Source: Aquincola agrisoli
GTDB lineage: Bacteria > Pseudomonadota > Gammaproteobacteria > Burkholderiales > Burkholderiaceae_C
Direction: 5' to 3'
NCBI RefSeq assembly: GCF_036621135.1
Contig: NZ_JAZIBG010000028.1
Coordinates: 773,334 to 837,333 of the forward strand
DNA: 64,000 nucleotides
Below the pieces are notes generated by a model, which was not told the origin of the DNA, searched no databases, and saw nothing but the letters and a program-made list of their open reading frames with translations. This document shows positions 1-8,334 of the stretch, piece after piece. A program made the position numbers and the translations under genes. Position 1 is the stretch's first letter. Each line of letters begins with the position of its first letter.

Positions 1-496
1 CGCTGTAGCGGATCCCTTTGCCCTTGTAGGGCTCGGGCGGCCTGAAAGCGCGCACTTCAGCAGCAATTTGGCCCACGACTTGACGATCTGCGCCCTTGAT
101 GACGATCTCCGTCTGCGTGGGGCACGTGACCGTGATCCCCGCAGGCATGTCCTTCACCACCGGGTGCGAAAAACCAATCTGCAAATTCAGCTTTTGGCCT
201 TGGGCTTGGGCACGAAAGCCCACGCCGACGAGGTTGAGCTTACGCTCGAAACCCTTGCTGACGCCGGTGACCATGTTCGCAACCAGCGCACGAACTGTGC
301 CGCTCATGGCATTTGCAGTCGCGCTTTCATCCACGGGCGATACCAGCAGATTGCCAGCATCAGCCTTCACTTCAACCAAGCTGTGGGAAGGGCGGGACAA
401 AGAGCCCAGCGCACCCTTCACCATAATCTGGCCGCCCTTGATTGCGACTTCCACGCCTTGCGGCACGGCAATCGGCATCTTTCCTACGCGGGACAT
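1..496 (-). CDS. rplF: 50S ribosomal protein L6, C-terminus beyond window
   Basis: Large-subunit protein near the factor-binding and sarcin-ricin region. About 165 of the usual roughly 177 residues are present. The protein begins MSRVGKMPIAVPQGV at the ATG at 494-496, and the reading frame is still open at the window edge after the Arg-Pro-Pro-Glu-Pro-Tyr-Lys-Gly-Lys-Gly motif typical of the L6 C-terminus. It lies 13 bases after rpsH with a GGAG ribosome site in the gap, so it is co-transcribed as the last visible gene of the spc set. Partial only because of the window boundary. Confidence 0.97.
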   Translation of the reverse strand, partial: MSRVGKMPIAVPQGVEVAIKGGQIMVKGALGSLSRPSHSLVEVKADAGNLLVSPVDESATANAMSGTVRALVANMVTGVSKGFERKLNLVGVGFRAQAQGQKLNLQIGFSHPVVKDMPAGITVTCPTQTEIVIKGADRQVVGQIAAEVRAFRPPEPYKGKGIRYS

Positions 497-509
497 TTTC
501 AGCCTCTCC

Positions 510-902
510 TTATGCGACGTAGCAAAGGACTTCGCCGCCGATACCAGCTTGACGCGCCTTGCGATCGGTCATCACACCACGCGGCGTCGTGACGATCGCC
601 ACTCCCAGGCCATTCATCACCTGCGGGATGTCGTGCCGGCCCTTGTAGACCCGCAAGCCCGGGCGGCTGACACGCTCGATACGCTCGATCACCGGGCGTC
701 CGGCGTAGTACTTCAGCGTCACCTCGAGCTCAGCCTTGCTGTCGCCCTTCACCGCGAAACCGTCGATGTAGCCCTCATCCTTCAGGACCTGGGCAATCGC
801 AACTTTCAGCTTTGAAGCCGGCATCGTCACCGTAGCTTTCTCGACCATCTGCGCGTTGCGGATGCGAGTCAGCATGTCGGCGATCGGATCACTCATGCTC
901 AT
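510..902 (-). CDS. rpsH: 30S ribosomal protein S8
   Basis: 16S rRNA-binding protein of the small-subunit central domain; in E. coli it also represses the spc operon. Full length at 130 residues. It begins MSMSDPIADMLTRIRNAQ, the family N-terminus, and ends with the conserved GEVLCYVA. A second in-frame ATG two codons later (896) is an equally plausible start. Located between rpsN and rplF in the standard spc order. Confidence 0.98.
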   Translation of the reverse strand: MSMSDPIADMLTRIRNAQMVEKATVTMPASKLKVAIAQVLKDEGYIDGFAVKGDSKAELEVTLKYYAGRPVIERIERVSRPGLRVYKGRHDIPQVMNGLGVAIVTTPRGVMTDRKARQAGIGGEVLCYVA

Positions 903-926
903 TTATGGATCTCCTTCGACTGCCGA

Positions 927-1232
927 TTACCAGCTGGCTTTGATGACGCCAGGGATATCACCCTTGAACGCCAAGTCACGGATCTTGCTGCGAGCCAGCC
1001 CAAACTTGCGGAACGTGCCACGAGGCCGCCCGGTCAACTCACAACGGTTACGCTGGCGCGTCGGATAAGCGTTGCGCGGCAGCTTTTGAAGTTCCAGGCG
1101 AGCAGCGTAACGCTCTTCTTCCGTGCGCTTGGCGTCGTTGATGACGGCCTTGAGCTCGTTGTACTTCTTGGAATACTTGGCAGCGAGTTGCTCGCGCTTC
1201 AGTTCACGTTGGATCAGGGAAACTTTGGCCAC
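927..1232 (-). CDS. rpsN: 30S ribosomal protein S14, zinc-free form
   Basis: Small-subunit head protein. At 101 residues, and with no CxxC pairs, it is the longer zinc-independent (C-) form usual in proteobacteria. The C-terminal half carries the conserved RNRCELTGRPRG and RKFGLARSKIRDLA signatures. It starts 8 bases after the rplE stop. Confidence 0.98.
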   Translation of the reverse strand: MAKVSLIQRELKREQLAAKYSKKYNELKAVINDAKRTEEERYAARLELQKLPRNAYPTRQRNRCELTGRPRGTFRKFGLARSKIRDLAFKGDIPGVIKASW

Positions 1233-1240
1233 GAGGCACC

Positions 1241-1873
1241 TCAGTTCTTGAACGGGAAGCGGAAGGCCGTCAGCAACGCCTTGGCTTCGTCGTCGGTCTT
1301 GGCGGTGGTCGTGATACTGATGTTCAGACCGCGCAGCGCATCCACCTTGTCGTAATCGACTTCCGGGAAGATGATCTGCTCTTTGACGCCGATGTTGTAG
1401 TTGCCTCGACCATCGAAAGCACGGCCAGAGATACCACGGAAATCGCGAACACGCGGCAGCGCCACGGTCACGAAGCGGTCAAGAAACTCGTACATCCGAA
1501 CGCCGCGCAGAGTAACCATGCAGCCGATGGGCACGCCATCTCGAATCTTGAAACCCGCGATCGCCTTCTTGGACTTGGTCACCACGGGCTTCTGTCCGGC
1601 AATCTTGGTCAGATCGGCCACAGCGTGGTCCATGACCTTCTTGTCCGAAACCGCCTCGCTGACACCCATGTTCAACGTGATCTTGGAGATGCGCGGCACC
1701 TCCATCGACGACTTGTAGCCGAACTTCTCGATCAGACCCGGCGCGATGCTTTCGCGGTAGATCGCCTGCAGGCGAGCCACACCAACCGGAGAAGATTCAC
1801 CCGCCGGCACCGCAACCGACTTCTCGGCTTTGGGAGCCTTGCCCGCCTTTTGGGCCGCTTTGTCTTGCGCCAT
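1241..1873 (-). CDS. rplE: 50S ribosomal protein L5 with N-terminal extension
   Basis: 5S rRNA-binding protein of the central protuberance. The canonical L5 fold starts near residue 32 (ARLQAIYRE) and runs to the standard FRFPFKN terminus. The model is 210 residues against about 179 for most relatives. The first 30 residues are rich in Ala, Lys and Pro and probably disordered. The ATG at 1873 lies 5 bases after the rplX stop with a GAAGAG-like upstream element. The only other candidate, a GTG just before ARLQ, has no Shine-Dalgarno, so the extension is probably real. Confidence 0.95.
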   Translation of the reverse strand: MAQDKAAQKAGKAPKAEKSVAVPAGESSPVGVARLQAIYRESIAPGLIEKFGYKSSMEVPRISKITLNMGVSEAVSDKKVMDHAVADLTKIAGQKPVVTKSKKAIAGFKIRDGVPIGCMVTLRGVRMYEFLDRFVTVALPRVRDFRGISGRAFDGRGNYNIGVKEQIIFPEVDYDKVDALRGLNISITTTAKTDDEAKALLTAFRFPFKN

Positions 1874-1878
1874 GATGT

Positions 1879-2196
1879 TTAAGCCTTGATCTCTTCGCCG
1901 CTGGACTTGAAGACTCGCACCTTCTTGCCGTCGGCCAACACCTTGACCCCCACACGGTCAGCCTTGCCGCTGGCCGCGTTGTAGATCGCGACGTTGGACT
2001 GGTGGATAGGCATCGTCTTGTCGACAACACCACCGGTCGTGCCCTTCATCGGGTTCGGCTTGACGTGCTTTTTCACGAGGTTCACGCCTTCCACGACGAT
2101 GCGGTCAGCATCAACGCGCTGCGCAACCACACCTCGCTTGCCCTTGTCGCGACCGGTCAACACGACGACCTGGTCACCTTTGCGAATCTTGTTCAT
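1879..2196 (-). CDS. rplX: 50S ribosomal protein L24
   Basis: Assembly-initiator protein binding the 5-prime end of 23S rRNA. 105 residues. The KOW motif is near the N-terminus (KGDQVVVLTGRDKGKRG), followed by VNLVKKHVKPNP. Complete, between rplN (23-base gap) and rplE (5-base gap). Confidence 0.97.
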   Translation of the reverse strand: MNKIRKGDQVVVLTGRDKGKRGVVAQRVDADRIVVEGVNLVKKHVKPNPMKGTTGGVVDKTMPIHQSNVAIYNAASGKADRVGVKVLADGKKVRVFKSSGEEIKA

Positions 2197-2219
2197 GGCT
2201 TGTCCTTGAGTAGCGAGCG

Positions 2220-2588
2220 TCAGAGGACTTCCGGCGCCAGCGACACGATCTTCATGAAGCGCTCGGTACGAAGCTCGCGCGTCACCGGACCAAAAATGCG
2301 GGTACCAATGGGCTCCAGCTTGGCGTTGAGCAACACCGCAGCGTTGCCGTCAAACTTCACAAGCGAACCGTCCTGGCGGCGCACACCCTTGGCGGTGCGG
2401 ACCACCACAGCGCTGTAAACCTCACCCTTCTTTACGCGACCACGAGGCGCAGCTTCTTTGATGCTGACCTTGATCACGTCACCGATGCCGGCATAGCGGC
2501 GCTTGGAGCCACCAAGCACCTTGATGCACATGACGGACTTGGCGCCAGTGTTGTCCGCGACGTCAAGCCGCGATTGCATTTGGATCAT
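2220..2588 (-). CDS. rplN: 50S ribosomal protein L14
   Basis: Interface protein contacting 16S rRNA. 122 residues, opening MIQMQSRLDVADNTGAK and ending IVSLAPEVL, both family signatures. It is the first gene of the spc transcription unit here: a strong promoter lies about 150 bases upstream (2741-2770), and the usual upstream neighbour rpsQ is separated by a peroxiredoxin gene. Confidence 0.98.
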   Translation of the reverse strand: MIQMQSRLDVADNTGAKSVMCIKVLGGSKRRYAGIGDVIKVSIKEAAPRGRVKKGEVYSAVVVRTAKGVRRQDGSLVKFDGNAAVLLNAKLEPIGTRIFGPVTRELRTERFMKIVSLAPEVL

Positions 2589-2740
2589 GTTGTCATCCCA
2601 ACTTGTCCAGCCACCCCGACCTGTGTGGCCGGGATGTCAGGCAGTCTTGGGCCCGTGGTGTGGGCGGATCCGCTGACCAATCCCTGCACAGCCGGCGGGC
2701 GCCGGGTGCGCGCAAGGATCAGCTTTGCGGCGAAGGGTGG

Positions 2741-2770
2741 ATTATCAGCTCCCGCGCGCCACCATGTCAA
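2741..2770 (-). promoter_or_regulatory. Sigma-70 promoter for the spc (rplN) operon
   Basis: On the minus strand a perfect TTGACA (2765-2770) is followed, 18 bases on, by GATAAT (2741-2746), five of six matches to the -10 consensus. It begins 19 bases after the peroxiredoxin stop codon and points at rplN, leaving a leader of roughly 145 nt. This is the best promoter match I found in the window. Confidence 0.8.
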
Positions 2771-2788
2771 CAGCGCCGGGAAAAATCT

Positions 2789-3298
2789 TCATTGCTGCTG
2801 CACGAGCTTCAACATCGTCTGGGCGTCGCTGACCTCGAACTTGCCAGGTGCCTCGATGTGAAGCGCCCGCACGACGCCATCGACCACGAGCATCGAATAG
2901 CGTTGCGACCGCACCCCCATGCCTTTCCCGGTGAGATCCAGCGTGAGGCCGGCAGCTTTGGTGAAGTCCGCACTTCCGTCCGCCAGCATGCGGATCTTGC
3001 CCGCGACGCCTTGCTCTCTTCCCCAGGCCCCCATGACAAAGGCGTCGTTCACGGAGACGCACCAGATCTCATGCACGCCCGCGCGCCGCAGTTCGTCCGC
3101 CAGCGCCACATAGCCGGGTACGTGCTTCGCGGAGCAGGTGGGCGTGAAAGCCCCTGGCAACGCAAAAACCGCCACAGTCTTCCCAGCCGCGTCCGACGTC
3201 ACATCGACCGGTCGCGGGCCGAGCGCGCAACCCTCCGTTGCCGTGTCGACGAACTCCTGCAATGTGACCGCAGGCAAGCGGTCCCCTACTTTCAGCAT
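2789..3298 (-). CDS. Peroxiredoxin, Prx5/AhpE-like thiol peroxidase
   Basis: Thiol peroxidase expected to reduce hydroperoxides with glutathione/glutaredoxin or thioredoxin. The peroxidatic site reads PGAFTPTCSAKHVPGY, the PxxxTxxC motif of the Prx5 group. The ATG at 3298 gives 169 residues and follows a GGGGGA ribosome site; an in-frame start 11 codons upstream would lie outside the usual family length. It is inserted between rpsQ and rplN, where E. coli has no gene, and is bounded by a terminator on one side and the spc promoter on the other, so it may be expressed separately from the ribosomal genes. No clear promoter of its own was found in the 36 bases between the terminator and its start. 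Confidence 0.93.
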   Translation of the reverse strand: MLKVGDRLPAVTLQEFVDTATEGCALGPRPVDVTSDAAGKTVAVFALPGAFTPTCSAKHVPGYVALADELRRAGVHEIWCVSVNDAFVMGAWGREQGVAGKIRMLADGSADFTKAAGLTLDLTGKGMGVRSQRYSMLVVDGVVRALHIEAPGKFEVSDAQTMLKLVQQQ

Positions 3299-3334
3299 GG
3301 CTCGATCCCCCAGAGGCCGGAAATGGCCCAACAG

Positions 3335-3374
3335 TCAAAGAAAACGGCCGGTGCACCCTCGAGTGCACCGGCCG
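3335..3374 (-). terminator. Rho-independent terminator after rpsQ
   Basis: A perfect 12-bp stem (CGGCCGGTGCAC, 3345-3356, pairing with 3363-3374) closes a 6-base loop. On the minus strand it is followed by TTTTCTTT. It lies just after the rpsQ stop and should end the S10 transcript before the peroxiredoxin gene. Confidence 0.85.
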
Positions 3375-3399
3375 CCATGATGATGCAACGTAAGTAGCC

Positions 3400-3699
3400 T
3401 TAGACCGCTTCCGCCTTCTTGACCAGGCGAGTCACGCGCCAAGACTTCGTCTTGGAGATGGGACGGCCTTCGGTGATTTCCACCACGTCGCCTGTCTTGT
3501 ACTCACCGGACTCATCATGCGCATGGTACTTGTTGGAGCGGGCGACGATCTTGCCGTACAGCTCATGCATGAAACGCCGCTCAACCAGCACGGTCACGGT
3601 CTTCGCACGCTTGTCGCTGACGACCGTGCCGATGAAAGAGCGAGGGACGCGGTTCGGCGTCACCTTGTCTTGTCCTTGCTCGGTGGCTTGCTCGCTCAT
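3400..3699 (-). CDS. rpsQ: 30S ribosomal protein S17
   Basis: Early-assembly protein binding 16S rRNA helix 11. 99 residues, with the OB-fold signatures GTVVSDKRAKTVTV and ISKTKSWRVTRLV. The N-terminus carries about 15 extra polar residues (MSEQATEQGQDKVTP) compared with the shortest family members. The ATG overlaps the rpmC stop by 4 bases (ATGA), indicating translational coupling. Last gene before the terminator at 3335-3374. Confidence 0.97.
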   Translation of the reverse strand: MSEQATEQGQDKVTPNRVPRSFIGTVVSDKRAKTVTVLVERRFMHELYGKIVARSNKYHAHDESGEYKTGDVVEITEGRPISKTKSWRVTRLVKKAEAV

Positions 3700-3896
3700 T
3701 TCGCGGCCTCCTTCTTCTTCTCGGCCAGGACGGTCTTGACGCGAGCGATGTCGCGGCGCGTCTTGCCGAGAACGGTGTGGTTGCTCAGTTGCTGAGTCGC
3801 CTTCTGCATGCGCAGGCCGAAATGGGCCTTCAGCAGGTCGGAGACTTCTTTCTCGAGCGCCGCCACGTCCTTGCTACGCAGTTCGGATGCTTTCAT
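3696..3896 (-). CDS. rpmC: 50S ribosomal protein L29
   Basis: Small helical protein at the exit tunnel, next to L23. 66 residues, MKASELRSKDVAALEKE start and typical ARVKTVLAEKKKE end. Its stop overlaps the rpsQ start by 4 bases. Confidence 0.97.
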   Translation of the reverse strand: MKASELRSKDVAALEKEVSDLLKAHFGLRMQKATQQLSNHTVLGKTRRDIARVKTVLAEKKKEAAK

Positions 3897-3910
3897 GGTG
3901 TTTCCTTCGA

Positions 3911-4327
3911 TCAGGTGCCGACTTGGCGCGCCACGAAGGTGCAGCTCAAGGGCAGCTTGGCTGCAGCGAGCGTGAACGCCTCGCGGGCCAACGCTTCCGG
4001 CACGCCGTTGATCTCGTACAGCACCTTGCCTGGCTGGATCTCGGCAACGTAGTACTCTGGGTTGCCCTTACCGTTACCCATCCGGACTTCCGCCGGCTTC
4101 TGAGAAATCGGCTTGTCAGGAAAGATGCGGATGAAAATACGGCCACCGCGTTTGATGTGACGCGAGATCGCGCGACGAGCCGCCTCGATCTGACGCGCAG
4201 TCAGGCGACCACGTTCGGTGGCCTTGAGACCGAATTCGCCGAACGACACGGCAGCGCCGCGCGTGGCCACGCCGGTGTTGCGGCCCTTCTGTTCCTTGCG
4301 GAACTTACGACGAGAGGGTTGCAGCAT
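3911..4327 (-). CDS. rplP: 50S ribosomal protein L16
   Basis: Protein organising the A-site side of the peptidyl transferase centre. 138 residues. MLQPSRRKFRKEQKGRN start, central AARRAISRHIKRGGRIFIRIFPDKP signature residues and a VARQVGT end are all intact. Starts 2 bases after the rpsC stop. Confidence 0.98.
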   Translation of the reverse strand: MLQPSRRKFRKEQKGRNTGVATRGAAVSFGEFGLKATERGRLTARQIEAARRAISRHIKRGGRIFIRIFPDKPISQKPAEVRMGNGKGNPEYYVAEIQPGKVLYEINGVPEALAREAFTLAAAKLPLSCTFVARQVGT

Positions 4328-4329
4328 GT

Positions 4330-5163
4330 TTATTCTCCTTTGGCGCCAGGTGCAGCGGCCGTACGCGGCACGCGCTTCGCACCGGCCGGCCCGCGGGCGT
4401 CACCCGAAGGCGCAGCGCCATCGCGGCGCTCACCAGGACGGCCACGACCGCCCGGAGCACCACCGGGGCGCGGACCACGACGCGGACGGCGATCGTCTTC
4501 CGGCACATCCGACTTCAGCGCCGGCACTTCGCCATTGGCCAGTCGGTCACCTCGGTAGACCCAGCACTTGACACCGATGATGCCGTACGTGGTCTTAGCC
4601 TCGGAGAAGCCGTAGTCGATGTCCGCCTTCAACGTATGCAGAGGCACACGGCCTTCGCGATACCACTCGCATCGTGCGATTTCGATGCCGTTCAGGCGCC
4701 CCGACGACATGATCTTGATGCCCTGGGCACCCAGGCGCATCGCGTTCTGCATGGCGCGCTTCATCGCGCGGCGGAACATGATGCGCTTTTCGAGCTGTTG
4801 GGTGATCGAGTCGGCGATCAGCTGGGCATCGACTTCAGGCTTGCGCACTTCTTCGATGTTCACCGCGACGGGAACGCCAAGGCGGCGCGTCAGCTCGGCC
4901 TTGAGGTTCTCGATGTCCTCGCCCTTCTTGCCGATCACCACGCCCGGACGCGCCGAGAAGATGGTGATGCGGGCATTCTTGGCCGGACGCTCGATCAGCA
5001 CACGCGACACCGCGGCGTTCTTGAGCTTCGCCTTCAGGTAGTCGCGGACATCCAAGTCCTCGGCCAGCATCTGGCTGAAGTTCTTGTTCGTCGCGAACCA
5101 GCGCGAGGCCCACGCACGCGTGACGGGCAGGCGGAAGCCGGTTGGATGGATCTTCTGTCCCAT
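4330..5163 (-). CDS. rpsC: 30S ribosomal protein S3 with Arg/Gly-rich tail
   Basis: Protein of the mRNA entry channel. The KH domain includes PGVVIGKKGEDIE near residues 73-85, and the C-terminal domain carries GRLNGIEIARCEWYREGRVPLHTL. At 277 residues it exceeds the E. coli length of 233. The surplus is a tail after residue 215 rich in Arg, Gly, Pro and Ala, likely disordered and RNA-binding. Between rplV (9-base gap) and rplP (2-base gap). Confidence 0.98.
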   Translation of the reverse strand: MGQKIHPTGFRLPVTRAWASRWFATNKNFSQMLAEDLDVRDYLKAKLKNAAVSRVLIERPAKNARITIFSARPGVVIGKKGEDIENLKAELTRRLGVPVAVNIEEVRKPEVDAQLIADSITQQLEKRIMFRRAMKRAMQNAMRLGAQGIKIMSSGRLNGIEIARCEWYREGRVPLHTLKADIDYGFSEAKTTYGIIGVKCWVYRGDRLANGEVPALKSDVPEDDRRPRRGPRPGGAPGGRGRPGERRDGAAPSGDARGPAGAKRVPRTAAAPGAKGE

Positions 5164-5172
5164 GGTCTTCCT

Positions 5173-5502
5173 TTAGTTGCCGACGGTCACGTAGATGTGC
5201 GCGGTCGGCTTGCTGATGCGGTTGCCGCGGCCCTTGGCCCGGGCGGAGAACCGCTTCAGCGTCGCGCCTTGCTCGACGTAAATCGACTTGACGCGCAGTT
5301 CGTCGATGTCGGCACCATCGTTGTGCTCGGCATTGGCGATGGCCGATTCGAGCGCCTTCTTGATGATGCCGGCGGCCTTCTTGGGCGTGAACGTCAGGAT
5401 GTTGAGCGCCTGATCGACCTTCTTGCCGCGAATCAGGTCGGCCACCAGCCGGCCCTTGTCGCAGGAAAGACGCACGCCGCGAACGATTGCTTGAGTTTCC
5501 AT
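5173..5502 (-). CDS. rplV: 50S ribosomal protein L22
   Basis: Tunnel-lining protein whose beta hairpin reaches the macrolide-sensitive constriction. 109 residues with RLSCDKGRLVADLIRGKKV and the hairpin TLKRFSARAKGRGNRI intact, so no sign of a macrolide-resistance change in that loop. Confidence 0.98.
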   Translation of the reverse strand: METQAIVRGVRLSCDKGRLVADLIRGKKVDQALNILTFTPKKAAGIIKKALESAIANAEHNDGADIDELRVKSIYVEQGATLKRFSARAKGRGNRISKPTAHIYVTVGN

Positions 5503-5514
5503 CGTCGCTGCCCC

Positions 5515-5790
5515 TTACCTCTTGGCCTTCTTGTCGGCCGGGTGACCCTTGAAGGTCCGCGTCAGCGCGAACTCGCCCAGCTTGTGACCGACCATCTGGT
5601 CGCTCACGTAGACCGGCACGTGCTGCTTGCCGTTGTGCACGGCGATCGTCAGGCCGATGAACTCGGGCAGGATCGTCGAGCGGCGCGACCAGGTCTTGAT
5701 CGGCTTCTTGTCCTTGATGGCCACGGCCTTCTCGACCTTGGCTTGCAAGTGATGGTCTACGAAGGGGCCCTTCTTGAGAGAACGTGTCAT
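5515..5790 (-). CDS. rpsS: 30S ribosomal protein S19
   Basis: Head protein contacting the A-site tRNA and S13. 91 residues from the ATG at 5788-5790 (MTRSLKKGPFVDHHL). The open frame extends 33 codons upstream into rplB, but homologues start here and the upstream part is out-of-frame rplB coding sequence. Ends GHPADKKAKR. Confidence 0.98.
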   Translation of the reverse strand: MTRSLKKGPFVDHHLQAKVEKAVAIKDKKPIKTWSRRSTILPEFIGLTIAVHNGKQHVPVYVSDQMVGHKLGEFALTRTFKGHPADKKAKR

Positions 5791-5807
5791 GGGTGTCCTC
5801 CGCCTTC

Positions 5808-6632
5808 TTACTTCTTGCGACGCGAGACGATGAACGTCTGCGTGCGCTTGTTGCTGCGGGTACGGTAGCCCTTGGTCATCGTGTTCCACGGCGACACAGG
5901 CACCTGGCCTTCGCCGGTACGACCTTCACCACCACCGTGCGGGTGATCCACCGGGTTCATCGCCACACCGCGGACGGTCGGGCGGATGCCCTTCCAGCGG
6001 ATCGCACCGGCCTTGCCGTACTGGCGCAGGCTGTGCTCTTCATTGCTGACTTCACCGATGGTGGCACGGCAATCGATGTGGATACGGCGAACCTCGCCGG
6101 AACGCAGGCGAAGCTGAGCGTACGAACCTTCGCGCGCCATCAGCGTCACCGAGGTGCCGGCCGAGCGCGCGATCTGCGCGCCCTTGCCGGGCAGCAGCTC
6201 GATGCAATGCACGATCGAACCGACCGGGATGTTGCGGATCGGCAGCGTGTTGCCCGCCTTGATCGGCGCTTCGGCACCGCTCAGCAGCGTCGCGCCGACT
6301 TCCAGACCGCGCGGCGCGATGATGTAGCGACGCTCACCGTCGGCGTAGCACACCAGCGCGATGTGGGCCGTGCGGTTCGGGTCGTACTCGATGCGCTCGA
6401 CCTTCGCCGGAATGCCGTCCTTGTTGCGAACGAAGTCGACAACACGGTAGTGCTGCTTGTGACCGCCGCCACGGTGACGAATCGTGATGTGGCCGTTGTT
6501 GTTACGGCCGGCGTTTTGCTTCTGCGGCTCAAGCAGCGATGCCTCGGGCTTGCCCTTGTGCAGATGCTTGTGCACCACCTTCACCACGGCACGGCGGCCA
6601 GGCGAAGTCGGCTTGACTTTGACGACAGCCAT
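5808..6632 (-). CDS. rplB: 50S ribosomal protein L2
   Basis: Universally conserved 23S-binding protein needed for subunit association and peptidyl transfer. 274 residues. The highly conserved C-terminal loop PVDHPHGGGEGRT, including the functionally important His, is present near residues 226-238. Its ATG shares one base with the rplW stop. Confidence 0.99.
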   Translation of the reverse strand: MAVVKVKPTSPGRRAVVKVVHKHLHKGKPEASLLEPQKQNAGRNNNGHITIRHRGGGHKQHYRVVDFVRNKDGIPAKVERIEYDPNRTAHIALVCYADGERRYIIAPRGLEVGATLLSGAEAPIKAGNTLPIRNIPVGSIVHCIELLPGKGAQIARSAGTSVTLMAREGSYAQLRLRSGEVRRIHIDCRATIGEVSNEEHSLRQYGKAGAIRWKGIRPTVRGVAMNPVDHPHGGGEGRTGEGQVPVSPWNTMTKGYRTRSNKRTQTFIVSRRKK

Positions 6633-6952
6633 TACGCGCTCTCCCCGGAGAAGTTCAGTTCCTGGCCAGCCTTCAGGCAGACGTAGGCCTTCTTGACATG
6701 GTCACGACGGCCGATGGAACGACCGAATCGCTTGACCTTGCCCTTCTGGTTCACGGTCTGCACGGAGTCCACTTCGACCTTGAACATCAGCTCGACGGCC
6801 GCCTTGATCTCGGGCTTGGTGGCATTGCGCAGGACCTTGAACAACACCTGGTTGTTCTTCTCGCCCACGCTGGTGGCCTTTTCAGACACGATCGGCGCGA
6901 CCAGCACCTGGGCCAGACGGCCCTCATCGAATTTTTGCGGAGCGGTGCTCAT
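6632..6952 (-). CDS. rplW: 50S ribosomal protein L23
   Basis: Exit-tunnel protein that docks trigger factor and SRP. 106 residues with APIVSEKATSVGEKNNQVLFKV and GKVKRFGRSIGRRDH-type signature. Its start overlaps the rplD stop by 4 bases and its stop overlaps the rplB start by 1 base. Confidence 0.97.
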   Translation of the reverse strand: MSTAPQKFDEGRLAQVLVAPIVSEKATSVGEKNNQVLFKVLRNATKPEIKAAVELMFKVEVDSVQTVNQKGKVKRFGRSIGRRDHVKKAYVCLKAGQELNFSGESA

Positions 6953-7572
6953 GCAAACATCTCCTTGAGCTGCTCGATGGCCGCCTTGGTCACCAGCACC
7001 TTCTTGTAGAAGACCAGCGAGAGCGGATCGGCATAGCGCGGCTCGACAACCAGCACGTTGGCCAGGTTGCGCGATGCCAGCAACAGGTTTTCGTCGACGC
7101 TGTCGGCGATCACCATGACCGACTGCAGACCCATGCCCTTGAACTTCTGGGCGAGCTGCTTTGTCTTCGGCGAATCAACAGTGAAGGAATCCACCACCGC
7201 CAGGCGACCGTCGCGCGCGAGCTGCGACAGGATCGACGCCATGCCGGCGCGGTACATCTTCTTGTTGACCTTCTGGGTGAAGTTTTCGTCCGGGCTGTTC
7301 GGGAAGATCCGACCGCCCCCACGCCACAGCGGCGACGACGTCATACCGGCACGCGCGCGGCCCGTGCCCTTTTGGCGGAACGGCTTCTTCGTCGAGTGCT
7401 TGACGACGCCACGATCCTTCTGGGCACGCGTGCCTTGGCGGGCGTTGGCCTGGTAGGCCACCACCACCTGGTGCACGAGCGCTTCGTTGTAGTCGCGGGC
7501 GAAAACGGTATCGGGTGCTTCCACCTTGTCGGTGGCTTGGCCTTGTTCGTTCAGGAGCTCGAGCTGCATCAC
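6949..7572 (-). CDS. rplD: 50S ribosomal protein L4
   Basis: Tunnel protein; in E. coli also the autogenous repressor of the S10 operon. 206-207 residues, with QKGTGRARAGMTSSPLWRGGG, the conserved extended loop region. Tandem ATG codons at 7572 and 7569 overlap the rplC stop (ATGATG). MQLELLN, from the second, resembles homologues best. Confidence 0.97.
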   Translation of the reverse strand: MMQLELLNEQGQATDKVEAPDTVFARDYNEALVHQVVVAYQANARQGTRAQKDRGVVKHSTKKPFRQKGTGRARAGMTSSPLWRGGGRIFPNSPDENFTQKVNKKMYRAGMASILSQLARDGRLAVVDSFTVDSPKTKQLAQKFKGMGLQSVMVIADSVDENLLLASRNLANVLVVEPRYADPLSLVFYKKVLVTKAAIEQLKEMFA

Positions 7573-8249
7573 TGGGCTCCCTTCACAGCCTTGGCCTTGA
7601 TCGCCGGGCGCACGACCACGTGGCCGTTCTTGGCACCGGGGACGGCACCCTTGACCAGCAGCAGCTGGCGGGCTTCGTCGACGCGCACGATGTCGAGGTT
7701 CTGGGTCGTCACGGTGACGTCGCCACGGTGGCCGGACATCTTCTTGCCCGGGAACACACGACCCGGATCCTGCGCCATCGAGATCGAGCCGGGCACGTTG
7801 TGCGAACGGCTGTTACCGTGGGACGCGCGCTGCGAACCGAAGTTGTGGCGCTTGATGGTGCCCGTGAAGCCCTTGCCGATGGACGTGCCCTGCACGTCGA
7901 CGACCTGGCCCGCGGCGAACAAGGTCACCGGCACGGTGCCGCCAGCCTTGTATTCGGCCGCCACTTCGGCGGGCACGCGGAATTCCTTGAGCACTTCGCC
8001 TGCGAGCACACCCGCCTTGGCGAGGTGACCGGCTTCAGGCTTGGTCACGCGCGATGCGCGACGCGTGCCGAACGCCACCTGGATGGCGCTGTAACCGTCG
8101 GTCTCGACGGTCTTGACCTGGGCGACGCGGTTGTTGGACACGTCGAGCACCGTCACGGGCACGGCATCGCCGTCGTCCGTGAAGATGCGCATCATGCCCA
8201 CCTTGCGGCCCAGCAATCCGAGCCGATGGCTCGCGCTTGCGGTCGTCAT
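7569..8249 (-). CDS. rplC: 50S ribosomal protein L3
   Basis: Large-subunit assembly initiator. 226 residues. MAQDPGRVFPGKKMSGHRGD contains the Gln methylated by PrmB in proteobacteria. First gene of a unit that seems to have its own promoter and leader in the 176-base gap behind rpsJ. Confidence 0.98.
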   Translation of the reverse strand: MTTASASHRLGLLGRKVGMMRIFTDDGDAVPVTVLDVSNNRVAQVKTVETDGYSAIQVAFGTRRASRVTKPEAGHLAKAGVLAGEVLKEFRVPAEVAAEYKAGGTVPVTLFAAGQVVDVQGTSIGKGFTGTIKRHNFGSQRASHGNSRSHNVPGSISMAQDPGRVFPGKKMSGHRGDVTVTTQNLDIVRVDEARQLLLVKGAVPGAKNGHVVVRPAIKAKAVKGAQ

Positions 8250-8334
8250 GGTTCTTCTCCAGCCCCCTGCCGATGCAGAGAGCCCGGTTGCACAACACCC
8301 GACATCGATTGGCCGGGTTGACTAGGTTTTCGTC

